From contig JAEUKK010000176.1 of NCBI GenBank assembly GCA_016792625.1, positions 62,001 to 126,000 of the forward strand: a stretch of DNA of 64,000 nt, written 5' to 3'. The notes beneath the pieces were generated by a model, which was given only the letters and a program-made list of their open reading frames with translations, was not told where the DNA came from and searched no databases. The position numbers were made by a program, and so were the translations under genes. Position 1 is the stretch's first letter. Every line of letters begins with the position of its first letter. Source of the DNA: Deltaproteobacteria bacterium (GTDB taxonomy: Bacteria; Myxococcota_A; UBA796; UBA2385). This document shows, piece after piece, positions 1-8,217 of the stretch.

Positions 1-407
1 TGCACCACGAGGCCTTCGCCCCGGTGCCCATCGAGTACATCTACGCCCACCCGCTCGAGTGGATGACCGGGGCCCTGGGCCCGGTGCTGGTCATCGGGGC
101 CATCTTGGCCGTCGCCGGCGAGATGAGCGCCTATGTGCTGGTCGGCTGGCAGGCCTGGCGCACGCTGCACGAGCTCGACATCCACTCGGGCCTGCGCTCG
201 CCGCTCAGCCGCGCGCTGCCGCTGTGGGCGGGCATGAAGCACCACGACCTGCACCACGCCAAGCCCACCAAGGGCAACTACGCCAGCTCGCTCACCCTGT
301 GGGACCGGGTCTTCGGCACCCTCATCCTCGACGGCGCAGCCCCCCCGCGCGCCGGGCGCGCTGCACCTTCAGCGCCCGCTCCTCCCGCTGATGAGCCCGC
401 GGCCTGA
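1..407 (+). CDS. Sterol desaturase / fatty acid hydroxylase family protein, C-terminal part
   Basis: The gene enters from the left edge; the frame is open from base 3 and stops at 407. The visible part carries the His-box pattern of the PF04116 di-iron hydroxylases: HH at the very start, HELDIH in the middle and HHDLHH followed by KGNYASSLTLWDRVFGT near the end. One hydrophobic segment (GALGPVLVIGAILAVAG) precedes the second box. Family members are integral membrane, oxygen-dependent enzymes that hydroxylate or desaturate sterols, carotenoids or fatty acids; the substrate cannot be told from this fragment. The last 25 residues are a Pro/Ala-rich tail. The N-terminus and first His box lie outside the window. 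Confidence 0.85.
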   Translation, partial: HHEAFAPVPIEYIYAHPLEWMTGALGPVLVIGAILAVAGEMSAYVLVGWQAWRTLHELDIHSGLRSPLSRALPLWAGMKHHDLHHAKPTKGNYASSLTLWDRVFGTLILDGAAPPRAGRAAPSAPAPPADEPAA

Positions 408-440
408 GCCGCCTCCGCCCGCCCCCGCCCGAGGCCGCCG

Positions 441-2204
441 ATGCCGACCCCTCCGCTCCCGCCGCGGGCCTCCGCCCTGGTCCTCCTGCTCCTCCCCCTG
501 GTGGGCTGCCCCTCGGCGCCCATCCCCAGCGAGGGCCAGCGGGCGGTGATCTCGCTCGACGGCGCTTTTGACCGCAGCCCGTGGATGAGCCCGCCCCTGC
601 CCGAGGCCGAGCTGTCGATCACCGCCACGGTGACGCTGCCCGCGGCGCGCCGGGCCGCGGCGGCTGACCTGGTGCTCGACGGGCTGTGGTTCCACGCCAA
701 GGTCAGCGTCGACGGCGAAGAGCTGCCCGTGGTGCACGGCGGCGCGCCCACCCTGCGCGTGCCGCTGGGCGACGCCTTGGCCGACGGCGAGGCCACGATC
801 ACCGTCCGCGCGCGGCCGCCGGTCGAGTCCTTCAACCCGCGGGTGACCGGCGGCGGGCTCAGCACCTTCCGCCAGACCGTGCCCCTCGACCGCCCCTGGC
901 TCGCCCGCCCGCCCCGGCTCGAGCTGCACCCGGTCGAGCAGGTGCGCACCTCGGCCCTGGTGGCCGAAAAAGACGGCGACGTCACCCCCATGGCTTGGAC
1001 CGAGAACGCCCCCGCCGGCGCCATCGTGCGCTTCTCGGCCCGGCTCGACGGCGAGCTGGTGCAGGCGCTCGGCGAGGCCCCGGTCGGGGCCGACGGCAAG
1101 GCGGTGGGCGCGCCGGTCGACTGGGATGGCCCCCGCTGGACGCCCAGCGCCCCTCACCTCGTGCACTTTGAGGCCACGCTGATCGACGCCACCGGCAAGG
1201 TGCTCGACCACCGGGCCGACCGCACCGGCGTGCGCCGGGTGAGCATCAAGCCCCTGACCTTGGCGATCGAAGACGAAGAGCTGCGCGTGCACGCTGTGCG
1301 CGCCAATTTCTTCCCGACCCCGCGCAGCCTGCTCGACGAGGCCGGCGGCGTGCTCGAGTGGGGCGTCAACGCCATGGAATTCCACGGCGAGTTCGCGCCC
1401 GAGGACTGGTATGTGCAGGCCGACGAGCTGGGCCTGCCGGTGATCCGCTTGGCGCGCTGCGCCGGCTTGGCGAGCCAGCACAGCGGCACCGCCAAGGGCT
1501 TTGAGGACGTGCTCATCGACCAAGACCGCCGCACCGTCGAGGGCCTGCACCACCACCCGAGCGCGGTGCTCTGGGTGGCCGAGCCCGGGCCGGTGATCGG
1601 CAAAGACGGGCCCAGCAACCTCGACACGGCCCGCCTCGCCGACGACCCGCACCGCCGGCCGCGCGTGCCCGGCGATGTGCACGGGGTGCCCATCGACCCC
1701 AACCAGGCCAAACCTTGCGGAGATTACCCTTGCCGTGGGGGTTTTGCGCGCGAGGTGCTCGCGGCGAACCCGCAGACCTGGGCCCGGGCGGCCGTGGTCT
1801 GGGGCCAGCAGCTGCAGGCGGGCATGTGGGGCGGCGTGCTGCCCACCGCCGAGGCCGTGCACGGCAGCAAAGAGCCCTGGCGGCAGGTCTTCGCCCCCCT
1901 GCTGGCCAGCGCCGGGGTCCAGCCTTGGCCCCAGGTGCTGCGGCGCGCGCCCAGCGCCGTGCTCGTCTCGGGCCTGCCTGCGGGCACCCTGGCCTTCCTC
2001 GAGGTGCCCGGCCTGCCCGCGGTCGGCGCGCTGGTTCACGAGACCGGCACGGTCGAGCTCTCGGCATGGCATGAAGGCCCGGCCACCCTGCGGGTCGGCG
2101 ACCAGACCCAGGCCCTCACGCTCAAGGCGGGGGCCTATGATGGCTCGACCCGCCGCACCGCGCCCGCCAGCCTGAGCTGGGCGCCCGCCCCGCCCGCTCC
2201 TTAA
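441..2204 (+). CDS. Lipoprotein resembling a degenerate glycoside hydrolase family 2 protein
   Basis: 587 residues. The N-terminus is a lipoprotein signal with lipobox LVGC, so an envelope anchor is predicted. The order recalls GH2 beta-galactosidases: a jelly-roll-like N-terminal part, an Ig-like middle (res ~230-290) and a barrel-like part. In that part YVQADELGLPVI matches the GH2 'CDELGL' strand, and HHHPSAVLW (res ~368-376) matches the GH2 'NHPS..W' strand. The GH2 acid/base motif (W-S-x-G-N-E) is not present: the sequence reads W-V-A-E-P-G. Catalysis is therefore doubtful and a carbohydrate-binding or structural role is possible. A GAGG ribosome site precedes the ATG. The next gene, an M3 peptidase, starts 33 bases downstream on the same strand, so co-transcription is plausible. 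Family assignment is by motif reading only. Confidence 0.6.
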   Translation: MPTPPLPPRASALVLLLLPLVGCPSAPIPSEGQRAVISLDGAFDRSPWMSPPLPEAELSITATVTLPAARRAAAADLVLDGLWFHAKVSVDGEELPVVHGGAPTLRVPLGDALADGEATITVRARPPVESFNPRVTGGGLSTFRQTVPLDRPWLARPPRLELHPVEQVRTSALVAEKDGDVTPMAWTENAPAGAIVRFSARLDGELVQALGEAPVGADGKAVGAPVDWDGPRWTPSAPHLVHFEATLIDATGKVLDHRADRTGVRRVSIKPLTLAIEDEELRVHAVRANFFPTPRSLLDEAGGVLEWGVNAMEFHGEFAPEDWYVQADELGLPVIRLARCAGLASQHSGTAKGFEDVLIDQDRRTVEGLHHHPSAVLWVAEPGPVIGKDGPSNLDTARLADDPHRRPRVPGDVHGVPIDPNQAKPCGDYPCRGGFAREVLAANPQTWARAAVVWGQQLQAGMWGGVLPTAEAVHGSKEPWRQVFAPLLASAGVQPWPQVLRRAPSAVLVSGLPAGTLAFLEVPGLPAVGALVHETGTVELSAWHEGPATLRVGDQTQALTLKAGAYDGSTRRTAPASLSWAPAPPAP

Positions 2205-2237
2205 CCGACCCTGGCCCTGACCGACCCCGGAGCTTCC

Positions 2238-4019
2238 ATGAACGCCCAGGCGCCCGCCGCCCCCCGCTGGGACCTCGACCTCCTCTACCCTGGCGGGGTC
2301 ACCGGCCCGGCTTGGCGCGACGAGCTGGCCGCGCTGAACGTCGATCTCACCGCGCTCATCGCGCAGGGCCAGGCGCTGGGCCCCGTCGACGGCGGGCCGG
2401 CCTGGGGGGCCTTCCTCTCCGCCGCCGCGGCCCTCGACGAGCGCCGCCGCCAGCTCACCGCCTTCGCATGGCTGGCCGCCTCGGTCGCCGCGCAAGACCC
2501 GGCCTGCGTCGCGGCCATCGGCGAGGTCGAGGCGGCCGCCTCCCGCGCCGAGCTGGCCTGGACGGCCCCCGAGGCCGCGCTGGCCGCCGCAGACGAGGCC
2601 GCCTGGGCCGCGCTCATCTCCACCCCGGCCGGGGCCGCCGAGGCCGACGGCCTGCGCTGGCGGCGGCTCAGCGCCCGGGCCCGCCCACCGGCCGCCCAGC
2701 AGCAGGTCGTGGTCGCCCTCTCTGACGCTGCTCTGCACGCCTGGGGCCGCCGCTACAGCCGGGCGGCGGCCAAGGTCGTGGTCGAGCTGGGCGGCGCGCA
2801 ACTCTCGCATGGCCAGGCCTTCAACCGCCTGTCCGACCCCGACCCGGCGGTGCGCCGGGCGGCCCAGGCCGGCATCACCGCCGGCTGGCGCGCCGTCGCC
2901 GAAGACTGCGCCGAGGCCCTCGACCAGATCATCGGCAGCCGGGCCGCCCTCGCCGCGCTGGCCGGCCGCGCCCCCCTCGACGAGGCGCTCGACCACAACC
3001 GGCTCAGCCGCGCCACCCTCGACGCCCTGCTCTCGGCCTGCGCCGCCGGCCGCCCGGCGCTCTGGCGGGCGCTGCAGCTGCGGGCCCGGCTGCTCGGCGT
3101 CTCGTCCGTCGACTGGGCCGATCTCAGCGCGCCGGTCGACCAGGTCGACATGGACGTGCCCTGGGACGAGGCCGAGCGCACCGTCCGCCGCTGCTTCTCG
3201 GCCCAGGGCGAGGGCATGGGCGGCTTCGCGGCGCGGGCCTTCGAGGGCGGGTGGATCGAGGCCGAAGATCGGGGCGGCAAGCGCCACGGCGCCTTCTGCA
3301 TCTCGCTGCCCCGCGAGCGTGAGAGCCGCGTGTTCATGACCTACTCTGGCCGCATGACCAACCTGGTCACGCTGGCCCACGAGCTGGGCCACGCCTACCA
3401 CAATGACGTGCTGATGGGCGAACCGGCGGCCTCGCGCAGCCTGCCCTACACCCTGGCCGAGACCGCCTCGACCTTCGCTGAGGCGGTGGTGCGCGGCGAG
3501 GCCCTCGACCGGGCGGCGGGGCGCCCCGAAGAGCTGGGCCTCATCGACCAAGAGCTGCAGAGCGCGATCGTCATGCTGCTCAACATCCCGATGCGCTTCG
3601 CCTTGGAGCAGGCGCTGTTCGAGATGAAGGCCGAGGGCCCGCTGAGCCCCGAGCGGCTCTGCGCCAAAGCCGAGGCGCTGCAGCGCGAGGCCTATGGCCC
3701 GGTGCTCGGCGAGGCCCACCCGATGTTCTGGGCCGAGAAGCTGCACTTCTACCTGACGCGGGCGCCGTTCTACAACTTCCCCTACGCCTTTGGCTACTTC
3801 TTCTCGGCCCTGGTCTTCGCCCGCGCCCGCGAAGAGGGCCCGGCCTTCGCCCCCCGCTACGCGGCGCTGCTGGCCGACACCGGCCGCTGCACGGTCGAAG
3901 AGGTGGCCGCCCGCCACTTGGGGGTCGACCTGACCGACCCGGCGGCCTGGGCGCCGGTGCTCGCCGACATCGAGCGCCTGGTCGAGCGCTACGCGGCCCT
4001 GGTCGAAGCGCGGGGCTGA
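2238..4019 (+). CDS. M3 family oligoendopeptidase (PepF-like)
   Basis: 593 residues, normal for M3B oligoendopeptidase F-type zinc peptidases. The zinc motif HELGH is at residues 381-385, followed by AYHNDVL, with the upstream MTYSGRMTNLVTLA context typical of the family. A C-terminal PFYNFPYAFGYFFSALVF segment matches the substrate-binding region. No signal peptide is visible, so it is probably cytoplasmic and degrades oligopeptides. The start is supported by GGAG 8-10 bases upstream. It follows the GH2-like lipoprotein closely and faces a minus-strand gene at its 3' end (17-base gap). Confidence 0.92.
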   Translation: MNAQAPAAPRWDLDLLYPGGVTGPAWRDELAALNVDLTALIAQGQALGPVDGGPAWGAFLSAAAALDERRRQLTAFAWLAASVAAQDPACVAAIGEVEAAASRAELAWTAPEAALAAADEAAWAALISTPAGAAEADGLRWRRLSARARPPAAQQQVVVALSDAALHAWGRRYSRAAAKVVVELGGAQLSHGQAFNRLSDPDPAVRRAAQAGITAGWRAVAEDCAEALDQIIGSRAALAALAGRAPLDEALDHNRLSRATLDALLSACAAGRPALWRALQLRARLLGVSSVDWADLSAPVDQVDMDVPWDEAERTVRRCFSAQGEGMGGFAARAFEGGWIEAEDRGGKRHGAFCISLPRERESRVFMTYSGRMTNLVTLAHELGHAYHNDVLMGEPAASRSLPYTLAETASTFAEAVVRGEALDRAAGRPEELGLIDQELQSAIVMLLNIPMRFALEQALFEMKAEGPLSPERLCAKAEALQREAYGPVLGEAHPMFWAEKLHFYLTRAPFYNFPYAFGYFFSALVFARAREEGPAFAPRYAALLADTGRCTVEEVAARHLGVDLTDPAAWAPVLADIERLVERYAALVEARG

Positions 4020-4035
4020 GGCGCCGCGCCGCCGA

Positions 4036-4680
4036 TCAGCGCGCGCCGGGCAGCCGCAGCCAAAACTTGCCGCCCCGCACGGTGAGACCACCGATGCGGG
4101 CGATGTTCTCGTCGAGCTCGTGGTCGTGCCGCCGGGCCTCGGCGAGGCGGTCGTTGGCCAAGGCGCGCAGCTCGTCGGGCGCGGTGGGCAGCGCCCAGCC
4201 CGAGACCACCAGCTCGACCGGCTCGAGGCGCGAGATCGCGCCGTCGCGCAGCTCGAGCGCGCCGAGGAAGTGCAGGTTCACCCAGTGCAGCCCGACGGCC
4301 AGCGAGAGGTCGAGCTGGACCAGGGGCTCGGCGCCGCCGCGGTCGACCAGATCGAGGAAAAAGACGCCGATGAGGTCATTGCGCCAAGGCCGCAGCACCT
4401 GGGTGGCCCGCGCCGGGGTGAGCGGGGCCTCGCCGGCCACCTGCAAGATCTCGAGCACCTCGGCCCGCACTTTTCGGTCAAGCGGCACCTGATCGCGCAC
4501 GAGCGGCTGCTCGTCGACGAAGGGCTGGCGCAGCAGCACCGGCGCCCGCACCGCGAGCAGGGCCACGACCATGCTGGCGGCGAGCAGGGCGAAGGAGACC
4601 ACCCACAGCCACACGGGCGCGCGCCCCCAGCGCCGGGCCGCGCTCTCGGCTGGTCTGCTCCGCGCGCCGCGCCCCGCCAT
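4036..4680 (-). CDS. Hypothetical single-pass membrane protein
   Basis: 214 residues. A basic N-terminus is followed by one transmembrane helix (about res 22-45, WLWVVSFALLAASMVVALLA), then a soluble domain of about 165 residues, presumably periplasmic. The soluble part has repeated LEPVEL/LVVSGWALP strands and a helical stretch (ELRALANDRLAEARRHDHELDENIARIGG). I recognise no family. It is convergent with the M3 peptidase gene and divergent from the MerR gene, so it is probably a single-gene unit. The gene is supported by codon use like its neighbours and by the clear membrane segment. Confidence 0.6.
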   Translation of the reverse strand: MAGRGARSRPAESAARRWGRAPVWLWVVSFALLAASMVVALLAVRAPVLLRQPFVDEQPLVRDQVPLDRKVRAEVLEILQVAGEAPLTPARATQVLRPWRNDLIGVFFLDLVDRGGAEPLVQLDLSLAVGLHWVNLHFLGALELRDGAISRLEPVELVVSGWALPTAPDELRALANDRLAEARRHDHELDENIARIGGLTVRGGKFWLRLPGAR

Positions 4681-4766
4681 GCGCCCCCCGGCGGCCCGGG
4701 CCGCGCCCCATCATCGCACGGGGCGCGGGCGCAGTGGCTGGGCCGCCGCAGGCAAAGAGGCGCGTC

Positions 4767-4834
4767 CCGCCCGACCGAAGCTCCGGAGCACTCCAGGAAC
4801 CGCCAACCCCAGCGGTCGCGCTTCGGTCGGGCGG
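4767..4834. repeat. Perfect 14-bp inverted repeat with 40-base spacer
   Basis: CCGCCCGACCGAAG at 4767-4780 is the exact reverse complement of CTTCGGTCGGGCGG at 4821-4834. The spacer itself contains the palindrome CTCCGGAG. It could be a long hairpin in a transcript from either divergent gene, a paired protein-binding site, or terminal repeats of a decayed element. No target duplication or transposase is visible. Confidence 0.75.
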
Positions 4835-4961
4835 CGACGGCAGACCCACCATAGGGGCTCCTTGGCCTGGTGGCGATTGATCTGGATCACGGGTCGGCCG
4901 GACGCTCCGCAGAGCCCGCGTCGCCCGCCCGGGGCCGCGCAGAATTTTCGCGCCTGGATGT

Positions 4962-4991
4962 TGACAGTAATCACTGTCGATGTGACAGTAA
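4962..4991 (+). promoter_or_regulatory. Putative MerR operator, three GACAGT half-sites
   Basis: GACAGT (4963-4968), then aatc, then ACTGTC (4973-4978) form a palindrome. A third direct half-site GACAGTAA follows at 4984-4991, 21 bases (about two helical turns) after the first. It ends 5 bases before the ATG of the MerR gene, which suggests autoregulation of the MerR-VIT/vWA operon. A TTGACA hexamer overlaps the first half-site, but no convincing -10 element could be placed. Confidence 0.6.
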
Positions 4992-4995
4992 CAGC

Positions 4996-5562
4996 ATGAC
5001 CCCGCCCACCGACGACCCCCTGGCCCCCCTCCGCCCGCTGCAGCTCAGCCTGCCGGCGCTCGAGCAGCAGCTCGCCCTGCTGCTCGACCGGCTCGACCCG
5101 CCCAGCCCCGACGGGCGGGTCAACGCCCGGCCCGACGCCCGCACCTTGCGCTGGTACCAGTCGCGCGGCCTCATCGACAAGCCGCTCCACTATGACGGCC
5201 GGCAGGCCATCTACGGCTACCCGCACCTCATCGCGGTGCTGGCGATCAAGCTGCTGCAGAGCGCCGGCCTGCGCCTCGACCAGGTGCAAGAGCGCCTCGC
5301 CGGCGCGCCCTTCGCGCTGCTCGAGGGCGCGGTGCGCGAGGCCCTGCAGCGGGCTGGGCCTGCCGAGGTGCCGGGCGCCCTGCTGCCCGCCCCGCCTGGC
5401 CTGCTGCCGACGCCCGCGCCGCCCACCCCGCCGGCCCGCGCCCTCTGCGCGGCTGAGCTGGCCCCGGGGGTGCAGCTCCTCATCGACCCCGCGCTTGTCC
5501 CCGACCCTGACGCCCTCATCGCCCTCCTCCGCGCCGCCCTCCCCACTGGAGCATCCTCATGA
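4996..5562 (+). CDS. MerR-family transcriptional regulator
   Basis: 188 residues from the ATG at 4996; the frame is open further upstream, but this start follows the operator and begins a plausible protein. A MerR-type winged helix is seen around residues 47-95 (TLRWYQSRGLIDKP, then a GYPHLIAVLAIKLLQSAGLRLDQVQERL helix), followed by a Pro/Ala-rich linker and a short C-terminal part with no cysteine cluster or recognisable ligand domain. The stop codon overlaps the ATG of the VIT/vWA gene (ATGA, 5559-5562), so the two are translationally coupled and probably co-regulated. It likely binds the GACAGT palindrome just upstream. No Shine-Dalgarno sequence is evident at this start. The effector is unknown. 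Confidence 0.82.
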   Translation: MTPPTDDPLAPLRPLQLSLPALEQQLALLLDRLDPPSPDGRVNARPDARTLRWYQSRGLIDKPLHYDGRQAIYGYPHLIAVLAIKLLQSAGLRLDQVQERLAGAPFALLEGAVREALQRAGPAEVPGALLPAPPGLLPTPAPPTPPARALCAAELAPGVQLLIDPALVPDPDALIALLRAALPTGASS

Positions 5563-8108
5563 CCCTCGCCCTCTCCGCCGCCCTCGTCTCCGCTCCGACC
5601 GACCTCGGCCCGACCGCCCCCGAGGGCATGGGCTGCCTCTTGGCGCTGATCGCCGGCGCGACCGTGCCCCTGCCGCTGCAGCGGGTGGCCGTGCGCGCTG
5701 AGATCGCCGGTGACAACGTCCGCACGGTCATTCGCCAGCGCTTCCTCAACGCCGGCGCCGAGGCGCTCGAGGTGACCTACATCTTCCCCCTGCCGCCGGC
5801 CGGCGCGATGACCGGCCTCGCCCTGGTCGTGGGCGAGCGCCGGGTCGAGGCCGCGCTGGCCGAGCGCAAGCAGGCCGAGGCCGACTTCTCCGCCGCCCGC
5901 GCCGCGGGCCAGCTCGCGGGGATCATCACGCAAGAGCGCAAAGACGTGCACACGCTCAAGCTCACCCGCGTGCCCAGCGGCGCGGTGGTCGAGGTCGAGG
6001 TGCAGCTCGAAGAGCGGCTCACCGCGGCCGACGGCGCGCTGTGGTGGCGCCTGCCCACCGTGCTCGCCCCCCGCTACACCCCGGGCGCGGCGGTGGGCCA
6101 CAGCGGTGATGGCGTGTTGGCCGACACCGACGTCGTCCCCGACGCCAGCCGCCTCTCGCCGCCCCTGCGCCTGGGCGGCGGGGCCCAGCTCGAGCTCGAG
6201 GTGCAGCTGCGCGGCCCCTGGGCCGGCGTCGCGACCAGCCAGCACAGCATGGCCATGGAGCTCACCGATGGCGGCGCCGTGCTGCGCCCGGCCGGCCCGG
6301 CCACCTGCGACCGCGACTTCGTGCTGCGCCTGCTCGCCGGCGCGGCCCCCGCCGAGCGCCTCGCCGCCCGCACCGACGGCCGCTTCACCGAGGTGGTGCT
6401 GCACCCCGCTGTTCTCGGGGCGATGGGCGCCGCGTGCCCGCGCGACGCGGTCTACCTGCTCGACATCTCGGGCTCGATGGAGGGCGCCAAGATGGCCGCG
6501 GCCAAGCTGGCCCTGCAGACCGCCATCAGCGCCCTCGGCCCCCAAGACACCCTGCAGATCATCGCTTTTGATGATCGCATCGAGCGCTGGTCGCCCGCGC
6601 CCCAGGCGGTCAGCACCGCGGCCCTGCAGAAGGCCCGCGCCTGGATCCACCGCCAAGACGCCCGCGGCGGCACCGAGCTGCTGCCCGCCCTGCACGAGGC
6701 CCTGGCCCAAGACGCCACGCCGGGCCGCCTGCGCACCGTGCTCGTGATCACCGACGGCCAGAGCAGCGATGAGCACCGCCTTCTGCCCGCGGTGGCCGGC
6801 CGGCGCGGCCGCACCGTGGTCTCGACCCTGGGCATCGACACCGCGGTGAACGAGGCCCTGCTGCGTGATCTGGCCGAGGTCGGCGGCGGCGTCTGCGGGC
6901 TCTGCACCCCGAGCGACGACATCGAGGCGGCGGTCGCCCGGCTCGAGCTGGCGGTGGGCAGCCCCCAGGCCGCCGGCCTGACCGTGCACGCCCTCCCCGC
7001 CGGCCTCGACCCGGTTGATGCGCCCCGCACGCTGTTCTCGGGCCGCCCGCTGGTCTGGGTGCTCGAGGGCGCCCCCGCCGAGGTCGAGCTGCGCGGCGAT
7101 GGCCTGAGCCTGCGTGTGCCGGTCCGCCCCGGCGCGCCCCCGCTGGCCGCCCGCTGGGCCCGCGCCCGCCTCTCGGCCCTGGTGCTGCGCCGTCGCCTGC
7201 GCCCTTTTGAGGCCGAGGCCATCGACCCCGAGCTCACCCGCGTCTCGCTGGCCGGCGGCGTGCTCGGGCCGACCACCGCTTGGCTGGCCGTCGACCGCGC
7301 CACGGTCACCGGTGGCGGCCAGCGCAGCGTCGTGCAGCCGGTCGCCCTGCCCCATGCCTGGGCCGAGGGCGCCGCGTCCCAGGCCGATGTGATGGGCGGC
7401 GGCGCGCCGGCGCCCATGGGCAAAATGGCGTCCCGTCCGATGATGGCATCGATGCCCGCCCCGCGTGGGGCGCCGATGGGCCCGCCGCCCTCCGCGGCCC
7501 CGGCCCCCGGCCGTGCCCGCTCCGCCGCCCCGCCGCCGCCCGCGCCGATCGAGGTCGCTGACGACGTGATGCTCGGCAGCGCCGCGCCGATGGCCGACCA
7601 CTTCGACGCCGAGGCCGAAGAGGCTCCGGCCCTGGCTGCGCCCGCCGCCTCGGGCTTGTTCGGGGCGCTCAGCCGCGGGATCGCCGCCCTGGGCGAGAGC
7701 GCCAAGGCCGCGGTGGCCCCCCGGGCGGCCAAAAAAGAGAAGCTGGCCGAGCGCGCGCGCGAAGAGGCCCCGAGCCCGCCGGCCGATCGGTCGGGCGCGG
7801 GCCGCGAGCAGCAGCTGGTCGCCGCCCAGGCCCCCGACGGCAGCTTCGCCGGCGGGGTGGGCCCGACCATCGCCGCGGTGATGGAGCTGCTCGCCCGCGG
7901 CCACAGCCGCCAGCTCGGCCTGCGCCAGCGCACCGTGCGCAAGGCGGTCGACTGGCTGGTGGCCACCGCCGCTGCCGACCCGCGGGTGATCGCGCTGATC
8001 GCCCTGCTCGACGCTGCAGAGGCGGCGGGCGCCCCGCCGGCCCCGGCCTGGGGTGCGCTGCGGGCCCAGCTGGGGGCCGATGGCGCCGCGCTGCCCGCCC
8101 AGCCCTGA
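5559..8108 (+). CDS. VIT and von Willebrand factor A domain protein
   Basis: 849 residues. The N-terminal third is a VIT (vault inter-alpha-trypsin) domain (about res 30-165, with IRQRFLNAGAEALEVTYIFPLP). It is followed by a vWA domain with an intact MIDAS: D302-x-S304-x-S306 in LLDISGSM, then GGTELLPAL and VLVITDGQS. Next comes a low-complexity Pro/Ala/Met region (~600-730) and a C-terminal helical segment starting QLVAAQAPDGSFAGG. Its Q..DGSF motif recalls alpha-toroid repeats and the tail of VWA5A/PARP4-like proteins. No signal peptide is seen, so the protein is probably cytoplasmic and uses a divalent metal in protein-protein contacts. The start overlaps the MerR stop and has GGAG at a suitable distance. 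A strong hairpin follows the stop. Confidence 0.88.
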   Translation: MTLALSAALVSAPTDLGPTAPEGMGCLLALIAGATVPLPLQRVAVRAEIAGDNVRTVIRQRFLNAGAEALEVTYIFPLPPAGAMTGLALVVGERRVEAALAERKQAEADFSAARAAGQLAGIITQERKDVHTLKLTRVPSGAVVEVEVQLEERLTAADGALWWRLPTVLAPRYTPGAAVGHSGDGVLADTDVVPDASRLSPPLRLGGGAQLELEVQLRGPWAGVATSQHSMAMELTDGGAVLRPAGPATCDRDFVLRLLAGAAPAERLAARTDGRFTEVVLHPAVLGAMGAACPRDAVYLLDISGSMEGAKMAAAKLALQTAISALGPQDTLQIIAFDDRIERWSPAPQAVSTAALQKARAWIHRQDARGGTELLPALHEALAQDATPGRLRTVLVITDGQSSDEHRLLPAVAGRRGRTVVSTLGIDTAVNEALLRDLAEVGGGVCGLCTPSDDIEAAVARLELAVGSPQAAGLTVHALPAGLDPVDAPRTLFSGRPLVWVLEGAPAEVELRGDGLSLRVPVRPGAPPLAARWARARLSALVLRRRLRPFEAEAIDPELTRVSLAGGVLGPTTAWLAVDRATVTGGGQRSVVQPVALPHAWAEGAASQADVMGGGAPAPMGKMASRPMMASMPAPRGAPMGPPPSAAPAPGRARSAAPPPPAPIEVADDVMLGSAAPMADHFDAEAEEAPALAAPAASGLFGALSRGIAALGESAKAAVAPRAAKKEKLAERAREEAPSPPADRSGAGREQQLVAAQAPDGSFAGGVGPTIAAVMELLARGHSRQLGLRQRTVRKAVDWLVATAAADPRVIALIALLDAAEAAGAPPAPAWGALRAQLGADGAALPAQP

Positions 8109-8122
8109 GGGGGCCCACCGGG

Positions 8123-8151
8123 GGCCTGCGTGGGACCGCGCCACGCAGGCC
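8123..8151 (+). terminator. Hairpin downstream of the MerR-VIT/vWA operon
   Basis: A perfect 11-bp stem (8123-8133 with 8141-8151) and a 7-base loop lie 14 bases after the VIT/vWA stop. There is no T-tract after the stem, so it may act as a transcript-stabilising or rho-assisted end rather than a classical intrinsic terminator. Confidence 0.55.
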
Positions 8152-8217
8152 GCCTTGGGGGCTTTAGCCAAAGTGGGGCAGATCCGTCAGGGGCACTGAC
8201 CCCCGATACGAGTGCCC

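Larger units (their letters stand above)
4681..4995. other. Divergent intergenic region with inverted repeats
   Basis: 315 bases between two divergent genes. It holds a perfect 14-base inverted repeat around a 40-base spacer (4767-4834), the palindrome CTCCGGAG (4781-4788), and the GACAGT/ACTGTC operator just before the MerR gene. No credible small gene was seen. Confidence 0.6.

Noticed and set aside
369..4091. 1240-residue open frame on the minus strand
   Set aside because: It lies antisense to the GH2-like and M3 peptidase genes, has shadow-type composition (Arg/Gly/Ala/His rich) and no domain. GC-rich DNA gives long empty frames.
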